Assembly: GCF_040954645.1 (NCBI RefSeq)
Contig: NC_092804.1
Span: forward strand, 147,073,108-147,137,107
Reading direction: 5' to 3'
From: Diabrotica undecimpunctata
Lineage: Eukaryota > Arthropoda > Insecta > Coleoptera > Chrysomelidae
DNA length: 64,000 bases
Shown: positions 42,120 through 53,036 of the stretch, piece after piece
How positions within the stretch are numbered: position 1 is the first letter of the stretch
Layout: every line of letters begins with the position of its first letter
Program-made: the position numbers and the translations under genes
The notes under the pieces: generated by a model
Databases searched by the model: none
What the model was told of the DNA's origin: nothing
The model's input: only the letters and a program-made list of their open reading frames with translations

Positions 42120-43180
42120 GTAATTGCATCCAATTAAAAAATAATAAAATGTCAACTTGTACCTCAACTTAAGCAGCCGTTTGTAAATATAAACAAGAAT
42201 TTAAATAAGGCCAAAAAATTGGGCAATATTGTTTAGCGAATGTAACATTTATCGCTATTAAAACAGAACCATTTTGAAATTTTTTTAATCAAATATATGT
42301 AGAGGATAAAACCTGAAGAGTACTAGCTCATTTAAGAAGCATTACTGAATAAATTAATTTTTGACAAAAGCGATATATCTAAATTATATTGTGTAAAATT
42401 TGTTAAAGAACGTATGTAAACATTTTTAAAAAGTGAGTTTACTTAACATGTACAAAATCAAAAACAACTACAAAATTTAAAGTCAATAGAAAACTATTAT
42501 TATGTTTATAATAAAACTATATAAAAAGAATATACAAAAATTACCTACTTGAATTATAGTATCTGAGCAAAAATAATACTCCTGTATTATACAATACGTG
42601 CCAAAACCAAGGACACTGAAAAGCTTCATTAAATATGCAAAATTAAATACCGAAAATTCAAATAATGTAAAATTTTTCTCTTTGCAATAAAATATTAATG
42701 TGGTTAATAAATTGGTTACTACGGACCAGGTAATATGCATAACTCCTAACAGGATTGCCGAGCTTTTTTGTATAAATAGGATTCCACATTCTTATACAAA
42801 TTTTTTCACTTTCAATAATTGTTATTGGTGAGTTTTCCTTAAAACTGACTTGCTCTAGCATACAATATACTATTATATATTAAGTGTTACTAGATCAGAC
42901 GTACGGAAACAGTAAGGACAGTTTATGTTAGACGCGAAATTAACAGTTTTAAAATTTTCTTGTTCTAAGTGGAGTAAGAACCCAACAAGTCATCACTTGA
43001 AACTTGTAGCATTTCAATTTCACCACGTATCTCATAAAACACCGAAAAAGATTCTTAATCTTTTTGCGTCCCTGATATTGGTAATATAAACATTTTCGAG
43101 TCTGTCTATAATTATTATAATTGCTCTTTTGATTTAGCTTGATTCCGCCTAGATATTACGCAGGAAATAAACAACAACAA
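42120..43180. other. no recognisable gene
   Basis: AT-rich. Around 43000-43100 there is weak similarity to 46410-46570 (shared aaaacaccgaa and tagcattt blocks), suggesting an old repeat. No coding signal is recognised. Confidence 0.35.
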
Positions 43181-43189
43181 GAGAATGTG

Positions 43190-44690
43190 ATTTTTGGAGA
43201 TGATATCACTACTCGCTACCAAATGAGATAGCCAGATTCGGGAGAAATACAAATAGAAGATCACAAGATATATTACTTGGAAAAAAGTGATGGATCAAAT
43301 GAATATGGAGTCGGAATAATTGTATCATCCAAGGTTGCCAAATGCGTTACTAACTTTACACCAATATCAGAGAAAGTAATATTACTACAAGTAAGCCAAC
43401 CCTATTAATATAAACATCATCCAAGTCTATGCTCCAACTGCAGACAAAGAGGAGGAAGAAGCAATTAATTTCTATCAGAACATCAACAGCATCACACAGA
43501 AAATTCCTCGACAGGAAGTTCTCATTATTATGGGCGATTTTAATGTTAAGATTGGAGCTGAAGATAAGACACAGTACATTGGAGCACATGGACTTGGAGT
43601 AAGAAACGAGAGAGGAGACTTCCTAGAAAAATTTTCAGAAAACCCAGGACTAGTTGTCACCAACACATTCTTCCAATTACCATCTCGCAAGCTGTATACG
43701 TGGAAATCCCCTCAAGACAGACCCGGGAGAATTATTAGGAATTAAATAGACTACATTTTAGTAAATAAAAGATTCCGTAAAACAGCTTTACATCTGTTAA
43801 GACTTATCCTGGAGCAGACTTGGAGACAGACCACGTTCCACTGGTGGGACTATTTCGAGTCAAACTCAACAGTGCAGAAAAGGAAAGCACAATCATACGA
43901 CTTACGTATGCTGAAATACCTTGTTACGAGGATGGGAGTCCAAGCCACGTTAAACGAGCAAGTGACTGCAATTAGAGACGAATCGAACGAAGAACAAACG
44001 ATCAAACATATTACAGAAATAGTGCAAAGTGTAAAGGATAAACACTTAAAGACAGATAGATTAATGAAGAAAAAATCATGGATGATAGATGAGATTCTGA
44101 AACGAATGCACGAGAGAAGAGAAGCCAAAAATGACCCAAAAAAATATAAAACCATAAATATATTAATAAGAATGAAAATCAGAGAAGCGACAGAAAAAGA
44201 AGCGAATGATATAAAGAAATTAAGACTCTGCAGTCAAAGTACGATAGCCACAATGTACATAGAAAAGTTAAAGAACTCACAGGGGGACTAAGACAAAGGC
44301 AGAAAGGAAATATAACTGATTCTGACGGAAACATCATCTTTGACAAACAGAGTAAAATAAGAATGTTTAAAGAATATCTAGAAAAACTATTCGAAGACCA
44401 AAGAGATAACACCTTTTAGCTAGAAGAAGCAGACAGATCTAACAGAATTTAACAGAATAGCAGAATAGAGTTTATTGCACTTCCAAAAAAACCAGGAGCC
44501 AAAAAATGCGAAGATTACCGTACTATAAGCCTCATGAGTCATCTCCTAAAATTGTTCCTAAAGATAATTCATAAGAGAATCTACAAGCTGTGTGAAAGTC
44601 AAATTTCCGCCAACCAGTTCGCGTTCACAAATGCTGTTGATACTAGAGAGGCTTTGTTCTCAGTACAAGTCTTATTCCATGTCAATTATG
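43190..44690 (+). pseudogene. RTE-like LINE: endonuclease and RT start, decayed (family of 7971-9590)
   Basis: Broken frames give EYGVGIIVSSKVAKCVTNFTPIS (about 43300), IIQVYAPTADKEEEEAINFYQNINS, then IIMGDFNVKIGAEDKTQYIGAHGLGVRNERGDFLEKFSENPGLVVTNTFFQLPSRKLYTWKSPQD (43525-43730) and IDYILVNKRF. These are the core of an apurinic-type endonuclease (GDFN, W-x-S-P, D-Y-I-L-V). A linker frame (43872-44291) and FIALPKKPGAKKCEDYRTISLMSHLLKLFLKIIHKRIYKLCESQISANQF (about 44470-44630) follow. This piece provides the endonuclease half that the open copy lacks. The copy stops near 44690 in the middle of RT. Confidence 0.85.
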
Positions 44691-44799
44691 TTGTCAATTT
44701 TACTTAATCTTAATAAAGGAGCTTTTAAACGATAATTGTGAGGTTAAGAAGTGATTAATGAATGTGAGGTTAGTGAATAAGAGAGTGATTTTTTCCCTC

Positions 44800-45190
44800 C
44801 TGGAATCACTCTTGCTGGATGACCTGATCTCGCTCTTTGAAGCACAGGACATAGTCTATACGGATGATCTGGTAATTATCAAAAGCTTGAAAGAAAAATT
44901 GAAGAAAGTCTACAAATTTGCTCATAAAAGTTTAAAACTTTAAAGTGATACAGCAAAAGCTAGGCTTGACATGCATGCTACCAGGGCAACTTTAAAAAGG
45001 GATGGCCCAGTATATGTATGCAATTCTAAACGTAAATAAGGATTTTGTGCTAAACTTTAACGATACTGGGAGAGCCCTTACACCGTGCTGAAGTAAATAA
45101 ACAATCTAATTTACTGCATCCAATTTTCGGCTAGAAGTAAACCCAAGCTAGTTTATATCGAGAGATTAGCTCCATACCATGCAACTGATC
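44800..45190 (+). pseudogene. Ty3/gypsy integrase C-terminal fragment
   Basis: Frames read IVYTDDLVIIKSLKEKLKKVYKFAHKSLKL, a stop, SDTAKARLDMHATRATLKRDGPVYVCNSKRK, then LQYWESPYTVL-type and KINNLIYCIQFSARSKPKLVYIERLAPYHAT. The L-K-E-K-L-K-x-V-x-x-x-A ... D-P-V-W ... W-x-G-P-Y-x-V ... K-x-V-H-x-x-R-L-A-P-Y pattern is the C-terminal tail of gypsy integrases. Stops and shifts show decay. It is directly followed by an LTR, as expected at the 3' end of a provirus-like element; only this end survives. Confidence 0.8.
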
Positions 45191-45254
45191 TACCCCGTTG
45201 GCTAGAGCCTGGTAGACTAGTTCTTCGAGGTGAATAACTATAATGGAAGGAGCA

Positions 45255-45523
45255 GTGTTACGATAATCTAATAAGTTTTGTTTTATATAGAAAAAGTCAC
45301 TTGACGAAAAAGAAGACCTATTAAGAATATAAAAAAGTCTACAAGTCATCGATGTCCTAAAATGTCTTTTAAGGTTCAGAAGGTCAAAAAATGTATATAA
45401 ACAGGAAGTTGACAGTTCAAGAGTAGTAGTAATTGAATAGTTATTATTCGCGTTCGAGTTCGAGCTATTTAAAAACTATTATAATAAAAATGAGTTTAAA
45501 AATATGTTCATTGGGTTGTAACA
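45255..45523 (+). repeat. probable 3' LTR of the gypsy relic
   Basis: The unit starts TGTTACGATAA and ends GGTTGTAACA, so its tips are inverted (TGTTAC/GTAACA). At 45395 it has a TATATAAAC box about 30 bp before a cagttcaagagtag start-like region. It lies about 65 bp after the integrase tail. Length 269 bp. The 5' LTR partner is not in the window, so the limits are inferred from the tips only. Confidence 0.62.
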
Positions 45524-45529
45524 TTTATC

Positions 45530-46270
45530 TTTTGATTTAAAATTTGAACTATGCAATGTTAAGTTAGTCCATATTTAGTTTACAGTGTTCCTAATTTTGA
45601 CTTATTCTTTAACAAAATAATTATTTAAAACAAAATTAAATAAGTACATGTAAATTAATTGTAAAAAGTCTAAAATAATCGCGCAATAAAAACCTAAGTT
45701 TAAATTGCAGTTTTCACAAGCAATTTACAAAAAATATTTACGATAAAAATAAATTGTTAACAATTTTATAGACAACATCTGTATCATAAATAATATTTTG
45801 TTAAATGTATCATAAATAAACCCTATTGTATATAATACAAAAATATTTTTTGATTATGAAAAAGAGTAAAAAGGAATGTATCAAGTATTATGCTACTACA
45901 TATAAAAAATTGGCGTTTTCAAACAAAACATTTCTCAAAAATAATTCAATAAAAAATTATTAAAATACTATAACTTTGACTTAGTAACACATTTGTAAGG
46001 TTTAATAATAAGCAAAAATAAACAGCCCAACACTATTTTAAGCTAGGAGACTCAGACAAAAATACAGTTTTTGGAAAAAGTTTAAATAAAATATTAATTT
46101 GAAATATCTCAGTTTATAACTAAATTTTCATAAAGGATATAGAAAGGGCAACTTATTAATTGGCTGTTATTTTTGAACTTGCTTACTACGATTTTAAAGA
46201 TCATCTGTAAAAATTGTTTAAAGAAAACAGAAAACTATTTAAATTATCATTAAATATTTTACTACGTGTA
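45530..46270. other. no recognisable gene
   Basis: Very AT-rich sequence with no open frame of note and no repeat that I can assign. Confidence 0.4.
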
Positions 46271-46280
46271 CAAGTGACAA

Positions 46281-46340
46281 ACGTGTTAATAGTACCTGTG
46301 AGTCAAAAATGTTTGAGACTCACAGGTACTATTAACACGT
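46281..46340. repeat. perfect 24-bp inverted repeat, 12-base loop
   Basis: 46281-46304 (ACGTGTTAATAGTACC then TGTGAGTC) is the exact reverse complement of 46317-46340. It would form a long perfect RNA hairpin or a cruciform. No flanking target duplication or coding sequence is seen. Confidence 0.92.
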
Positions 46341-46344
46341 ACCT

Positions 46345-48700
46345 CAGTCAAGAAAGCAAAAAAAAACGCTAAAAAAATCGTAAAGAGATCTGAAGGTATA
46401 AAAAGGTATAGATTGTAGCATTTTAATTTCCTTGGTATATATTGAAATTCCCTCGTATTTGCTAAAATACCGAAGAATGTTTTTAGTGTATTTCATTTCC
46501 TATCGTATGTATTAAAACACCGAATTCTTTCAATTCCTATTTGCGCCGTCGAGTCGATAATATACCATTTTAGAGTTTGTTTATATTTCACAGATGTGTA
46601 TTTTCTCGGCATTTATTGATCGTTAAGCCGCTCGATATATGCGTTTTAAATAAACATCCATTTAGATCGCTGAGGAGGTTTTGCCGGAAAGATAATTACG
46701 ACACTCTCGCTGAGGCTTTGTCAGAGACAACTGCTTCCAGCGTGTGACCAAAAATTTGAAATATTTTCTCGTTTTTTGTCCCTTTTTATGGAAAATAAGT
46801 AGTTTTGTGGCAGTTGATAGTAGCAGTTCAATGTGTAGTTGCAGTTTAGGAGAGGTTTGGAAGAATCGTTGTTTTCATCCTCATTTTGTTTGTCCCTAGT
46901 CGTCGTTTCAGACTATATATGCAGTTTTTTTGTTAGTGTGTCAGAGATTACCAGTCCAGTTTTCTCAGAAATTTTCAAGTCCAGTGAAGTCCAGTTTACA
47001 ACTCAAGTGAAATCAAGTGAAACTCATGCAACTTTTTTGTGTTTAAATTTTAAAGTAAAGACTATTACAATTTAACTACAATTTAAATTGTATTGTAAGA
47101 TATTTCTTTATTTGTAATAATTTATTTCTGCCACAGTCTATAACCCAGTAACAATTTTTTGTAAGTTTTGGAGCAATTCCGACTTGTAAACGGATGTTGT
47201 AAACGGATAGGATATGTAAGTTTTTCTTCTTTGTTATTTTGGTATAAATCTTTGTAACTATTTAGATAGTAATTATTTTTGCATTATCTGTATTTGTAAC
47301 TGTTTGTGGCGAGACAGTAATAAATGTTTCATTTATTTCTCTCAACCATTTTGTCTATTTATTTTAAAAAAGTCTCCTAACCTCTTTTTTGTGTTTTTTA
47401 GAACAGAAGAACCTTTTGTTTCCTCCAGCAGAAAGTTTCTTCGAAGCGGCGTCCCATTTCAAATAGCTAGAGGGAACTCTTGTGTTTTGTTTGTCTGTTT
47501 GTTCCAGGAGATTCATGTAAGTACCCCTTGTTTCATTTTTTTGTAGTTGCCCCAATCTAATCCCCCTGTTTTATTCACTTATCCACAACTCCAGCTCTCC
47601 AAATAGACCCTGAGCGCCGTTCGCATAAGTTTCGATTTGTTTTGCTTGCCTTATCTCTGCCTTCAACTCCCCATAATAATACCCTATGTGGTAGGCAAAA
47701 TATGTCATTACAACATATAAGATTTAGCTAATGACAAATCCTTGAAGACATATTTAAAGACGATTTTGCTTTATTTTATTTAACAATATTAAAAAGTGAA
47801 AAAAATATTTTTGCCTATATAAACCTTTTTAGACATTTTAGAGGAAAATAATTTAGATAAAAGTTGTAGAACATAAAAAGTTCTTGAATTTGAGTTTTAA
47901 CATTAAAATACATAAAGAATTGATTTGCAGTAATTTACAGACGGTAATAGCTTCGTTTTTTGCATAATGACATGTAATAGAACTACTTAAAATTGTGGCA
48001 GTTAACGACTTAAATAACACTTAAAGTGTGCTAAATTTCTAACAGACCGACCAAATATTTTATAAGATATTAAATTTGTTTATTCCAGAGAGCAATTATT
48101 TAAACAACTATACTTGCCGAAACAGTCACTGTAGTGGTATTCTGTAAATCGCAATGAATTCTTTAAGGCTTCATTTTTAGGTAATTTAAAAAAACTTCAT
48201 TAAATTTGTTAATAAAAAACATTTTCAACTATTTGCCTTATAAACATTTTATAATAACTTTAATATTTTTTATCACACCGTTGTAAGTAAGCTCAATAAA
48301 AAGCTATTGAAAAAACATATTTTTCAATAGAAGACCTTCTATAAACAATAACAAAAAACCAGCAGAGATATTTCAGGGGACAGTTCTCCTCTTTATTTTC
48401 TAGTAGCGATATTTTACGAGTACCATCACTTTAACGGCTTATAACTTTATACTTTTGCACTATGTATGTAATCTATACTTTGATGTTGGATCATAAAATT
48501 TAGATCTTCGTTTACAGATTGTTTAATTCTCTTAATGTTAATAAAAAATGGAAATATGATTAAAAAAAAAGCTTGTTTTGTATTGGACATAAGAGGTTTT
48601 GTTTTTTTTTTTGTAAAGTGTGTTTTTTTTTACCAGCTTTTCATTGAGTTCACTTACAAGTGTGACCTAAAAAATATCGAAGTTATTATAAATGATTATC
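46345..48700. other. long stretch without a recognised gene
   Basis: About 46560-47700 is less AT-rich than its flanks and contains open + strand frames (46839-47075, 47304-47546) with no motif I recognise. The composition and a run of short exon-like blocks could reflect an LTR or an untranslated exon, but I find no matching partner repeat or protein. 47700-48700 is AT-rich and empty. Confidence 0.35.
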
Positions 48701-48959
48701 AACTAAAATGTTGATTTTTGTTTGTTTCGAGAAACAACAAGTAATGATATCAGCAATTCATCTGAAAGTTAAGTTGGTCCAAATTTATCTGGGTCAGAAA
48801 ATGAGTTTTAGGTTGAACAGCCATGTTCTAAAAATGAGTATCAAGTTGCTCTACCACTTACACCACGTTCAGTATATGGGTCATCTATGGAAAAGCTGAC
48901 GCTGCCTCTAAAATCTTAACGCAGCAAATTATCACAAATGGCTTTAATGATTAAGGATT

Positions 48960-49385
48960 TAAAAAATATGCAAGAAGACAATATGCTGACAGTGGAACAA
49001 AACGAGCTTGATATATTTGGAAAGAGTGTTACATCACAATAAAAAAGTTATTAGATGAAAAGGCAATTATTGTCCAGAAAAAGATAGAGAACATACTAAG
49101 TCAATATAGACTAGCTACAATTTTCCAAATCGATGCAGCAAATGCGAAATACTCAACTTCAATGGGATCTTACATCTTTTATAATTTTTCAATCAAGCTT
49201 CCCACCAGCTGTAAGTTGTTCACTGCCAGAAAGTAGTCCATTCAGTACTGTAACTTCATCAAATTTCACTTCCCACTACAGGGATGGCAGCAGTGTTTCG
49301 ACACCTATTGAAAACCTCGAAGAAGGAGAAGAGGATTCTAGTAATCTCATTGAAATAGCTTTACATATTGCTAATTGTAAATAAA
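48960..49385 (+). pseudogene. BESS-motif protein remnant (MADF-BESS type)
   Basis: One frame reads ELDIFGKSVTSQ, then a one-base slip gives KKLLDEKAIIVQKKIENILSQYRLA, and a further slip leads to the open frame 49133-49384. F-G-x-S-V-x-x-Q-L-K-x-L-x-x-x-x-A-I-x-x-Q-x-x-I-x-x-I-L is the BESS protein-interaction motif found at the end of insect MADF transcription factors and of the DNA-binding partner proteins of Harbinger elements. The latter is attractive because Harbinger nuclease pieces lie next to it at 49430-49757. Two frameshifts show it is dead. Confidence 0.62.
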
Positions 49386-49429
49386 AGTAATAAATTATTT
49401 ACCTTAATAAATTTTTTTAATGCTGCCTA

Positions 49430-49757
49430 AATTTCCTTGCACATTTTGAGTATAAATTTTGAGGTAGTAGGTGTGGACATACGGTACAAGAGACTCAGGC
49501 TTCGGTAAGACATTCCAGTAGCTAAATATATCAATGGTACTTCAAGTTTTATTTTGCCAGTAAAGTCTCTCTCATCACAGTATCTTGATACTGAATACAA
49601 TTTTCTATTAGAGAAAGTAGTTGGTCAAAATTTTCTAACGTAAGTCGTAACGCCAGCCTGTAACAGTGGGATCTTCCACTATTAGTTGTTGTAACAACAA
49701 CGACGAGGCTCCTATAGATCTATTACTGATTCATTTTTTTATCCACAATCGTTTTTT
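49430..49757 (-). pseudogene. Harbinger-like nuclease N-terminal fragment
   Basis: The - strand reads MSDLLRKELNNMLEEKVKKKRLWIKK, a stop, ISNRSIGASSLLLQQLIVEDPTVTGWR, then after a slip LENFDQLLSLIENCIQYQDTVMRETLLAK and, shifted again, ATGMSYRSLSLLYRMS-like sequence. This is the same N-terminal Harbinger pattern as 40770-41100. Its 5' part is repeated at 50975-51135 beyond an intervening LINE. Confidence 0.75.
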
Positions 49758-49906
49758 CTTTACCTTTTCCTCCAACATATTATTGAGCTCCTTCCTTAAT
49801 AGATCAGACATACTTATAGAAGAGGATACTTTTTAACTATTCTTTGTCTTAGTTTGTCGAAATTCTGATTTGAAATTAACTGCTGTTAAAATAGACAAAT
49901 AAAAGT

Positions 49907-50968
49907 TCTACTCTCTGTCTCTCTCCAATGGCGCTACAGCCCAAATCGGGCCTTGGCCTCCTCCAAACTATGCCTCCAACCTTATCTGTCCCGCGCCGAT
50001 CTTCTCCAGGTTCTCACGTCTAGCAAATTTTGCGCGTCCGCTGCCACTTCATGCTCCCATCTTTTCCGTGGCCTTCCTTTTGGTCTTGCGCCCTGCATTT
50101 TACTATCCAGGGGCTCTTTTCAGCAATCTTTCTGTCTCCATTCTTACTACACTACATGACCAGCCCAGCGAAGTCTCTGAAGTTTAACGAATTCTGAGAT
50201 CGGTGTCTCTTTGAACAGTTGGTAGAGTTCATGGTTATACCTGGATCTATATATTCCGCTTTCGTTAATAGGTCCAAATATCTTTCTTAGGACTTTTCTT
50301 TCGAAGACTTCCAGTTTTCTTTTTGTCTCTTCTGTCATCACCCATGTTTCGCATCCATAACATACTATTGGTCTGATAATAGTTTTGTAGACCCTGATTT
50401 TCGATATCCAGTGTGTGTTTTTGGAGCGAAACACATGATCGAGTGAAAAATAAGCTTTGTTTCCCTTTACTATTCTTCTTTGAATTTCTGGTTCTTCTGT
50501 TCCATCCGTGTTTAATGTAACTCCTAAATATGTGAAACTTTCTACCGTTTCAATATTGAATATTTATTTCTAGTCCGATCTCTTTTTCCTTTGATTTTAA
50601 TTGTGAATATATTTCTGCCGCCTCTTCTGTTCTGCGAGACATGATGCTGATATCATCGGCATAGACGGCAATCTGTATTGATTTATTTGTTAGGAGATTA
50701 CCCCTTCCTATATTCAGCTGTCTTATCACATATTCCAAGGTCAGGTTGAATAGTGTCGGTGCCAGCCCATCTCCTTGCTTTAATCCCTGGGCTATCGTAA
50801 AGTTTTCAGTGAGCTCATTTTGGACTCTGACAGTTGCTATTGACGAATCTATTGTTGTTTTTACCAGTTGGATGTATTTTTGGGGGATATTAAAGCTCTG
50901 CAATATTTGATATAACTTGTTCCTATTAATTGAGTCGTAGGCTTGTTTGAAATCTATGAATATGTTGT
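49907..50968 (-). pseudogene. 5'-truncated RTE-like LINE inside a Harbinger relic
   Basis: From the junction near 50968 the - strand reads IFIDFKQAYDSIN, then frame 50903-50550 SFNIPQKYIQLVKTTIDSSIATVRVQNELTENFTIAQGLKQGDGLAPTLFNLTLEYVI and VYADDISIMSRRTEEAAEIY, with an intact YADD. After a break, frame 50434-50147 has KIRVYKTIIRPIVCYGCETWVMTEETKRKLEVFERKVLRKIFGPI ... KLQRLRWAGHVV. The 3' end near 49915 matches the 3' end at 31260-31300. There are two or three frameshifts. It separates two copies of the Harbinger N-terminus. Confidence 0.83.
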
Positions 50969-50971
50969 GGA

Positions 50972-51302
50972 CGTATTTTCTTTACCTTTTCTTTCAACAT
51001 ATTAATGAGCTCCTTCCTTAATAGATCAGACATTTTCTTCACACATTTTCTGTTCAACAACTGCTTTTGCTCTAATTCCATTTTTGAAAAACTAACACGG
51101 CACTGACAATAACAACAAATCACTGACCCTACCAAGTAGGGACTGGCATTCCAGTGAGATCAGTACCAGCTACTGGATACGTGTAAACATGCCTTTAAGG
51201 TTTTGTAGAAGAGAATACTTTTTAACTATTCTTTGTCTTAATTTGTTGAAATTCTGATTTGAAATTAACTGCTGTTAAAATAGACAAATAGAAGTTCTAC
51301 AA
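50972..51302 (-). repeat. second copy of the Harbinger 5' region flanking the LINE
   Basis: The blocks 50975-51031 and 51208-51302 match 49755-49808 and 49809-49903 respectively, with about 92-95% identity by eye. The 49.8-kb copy lacks about 175 bp that lie between them here. The - strand codes for MELEQKQLLNRKCVKKMSDLLRKELINMLKEKVKK, the Harbinger N-terminus. See the finding on the LINE flanks. Confidence 0.8.
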
Positions 51303-51309
51303 TATTCGT

Positions 51310-52430
51310 TAATTTTCTCGTTTCAGTAGGAGTATTTAGGTTGTATTAATATGCGAATTAAAAATACGCATAAAAACGTAATTTTTTCAGAAATTCGTCT
51401 TTCTGAATCTTTAAAAACTTAAATTTTTCCTAAATAAAGGAATCAATAACATTAACGTACCTTTTTGTATTTAACATTATACAGTATCCATCTGAAGTAT
51501 CCCCCTTACCACAAATATTTTCTGATATAAATCAAAATATACTATTTTATATAATAAAATTTGATATATGTACTTATAATCTTATTTATATTCCTTACAA
51601 ATATGTTTCTATGTAATTTAATATGATAACCTATCGTCGTCACTTAAAGGTTGTCAACAAATTCTAAGATCTTATAATTCCTATAATTTTATTGACATGC
51701 CACAAATTATCTAAAGGAGGTATATCAGAAATGGAGCTTTTTATTTAAAAGCTTTCTTTTATAAATCTTTTTTAGTACCACGAAATAAGATTTTGTATAA
51801 CGATTTTGTAAAGACATAGGTATTTTACAAATAATTAATATTATATTTTAATAAACAAAAAGACGTTTGATATTGGCGAATGCACTACAAAAAATGGTGA
51901 AAGATCCTTAATGAGTATTGAAAAAAAGCAGTAGACATCGATTTTTTTGACAAGTATTAAATCAAAAAGATTTTTTGATTAATACAAAGACGAAGAAAAT
52001 ATCGATATGTTAATGAGACTGTTTAATTAAATCTATAGATCCTCTTTATTTCTATTTAAAAGAACAACAACGTAAACAACAATGGGTTCATTTCAGGATC
52101 ATGTCCTAAACATCCTTTTTAAAATAAGTCATTACAGAATGTTAGAAAATGTGAAATGGAGTTAGATCAGGGCTTGTTTAATTTTCGGCCAGAAATGGGA
52201 ACTAGGTAGGTAATTTTTGGGTTAAATGTTGAATTAAAAAATGTAGAAATTAACAATACAACGAGTTCCACCAGCTATGGGAAGACTTTCGGTATAATAA
52301 AACTCACAGTGAGAGTGGAATCACTAATCGAGATTAAACAAGTTAGAAACAACACTACACTCTATTGGTAACGAAACTCCACCATACCTTTAATTATCGA
52401 TGAAACAACATACAACCTGGACTATGAAGA
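51310..52430. other. no recognisable gene
   Basis: AT-rich intergenic sequence; no coding or structural signal recognised. Confidence 0.4.
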
Positions 52431-52439
52431 AGATGACGG

Positions 52440-52735
52440 GATAAGCGTGGGAGAAGTTGAAGAGTTGGCTAAACGACTTAAAAAAAACATGTGGACCGAA
52501 ACGCATTCCCAACGAGTTAATAAAACATCCACCAAAAATTCTTTGGGAACTCCTTGCCTACTTTTTTATAGAATTTTTTCGAGACCATGAATGGACAGAA
52601 GCATACATTAGTAACATCTACAAAAAGGAAAGGGGAAAAATGTATAAACATCAGAGGCTTAAGCACAATAAATTTTCCATCGAAAGTCTACAGGAACATT
52701 ATTAAGAATGGAATCGAGCAAGAAAATTAAAAGAA
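52440..52735 (+). pseudogene. RTE-like LINE, RT N-terminal fragment
   Basis: Mixed frames read ISVGEVEELAKRLKKN and, in the frame 52457-52705, GPKRIPNELIKHPPKILWELLAYFFIEFFRDHEWTEAYISNIYKKERGK. This is the start of the RT domain (G-P-x-x-I-P-N-E-L-I-K ... W-x-x-x-x-I-x-x-I-Y-K-K) of the family whose later half follows at 53036. About 300 bp of unrelated sequence and a (TA)n tract separate the two halves. Confidence 0.75.
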
Positions 52736-52959
52736 ATTGAAAATTAAAATGGCTTCAGCGCGAGAAGAACTTGTATAGATCATTTGGTAGTGTAGTGAGT
52801 AGTGAACAGTGTAGTGAACTCAGTCTACCAAGCCCCCAAAAGTCCTAAAGAAGACATCATAGAGGATGTCGAAAGCTCGGGGCAGTGATGAATCAAGTAG
52901 TTCAACCCGGAAAACTGTTGAGTTTAACTTAAACTTTTATAAAAATTTTAGTTCTGGGT

Positions 52960-52964
<5 letters not shown>

Positions 52965-53028
<64 letters not shown>

Positions 53029-53036
53029 TATATATT
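52965..53036. repeat. (TA)n microsatellite inside a LINE
   Basis: About 57 bp of TA units plus a tatattatattatat edge. It lies directly upstream of the surviving RT half. Confidence 0.95.

Noticed and set aside
46560..47700. Possible LTR or untranslated exon with less AT-rich composition
   Set aside because: No terminal TG/CA pair, partner repeat, primer site or protein family could be identified, so it is listed only as an unassigned stretch.
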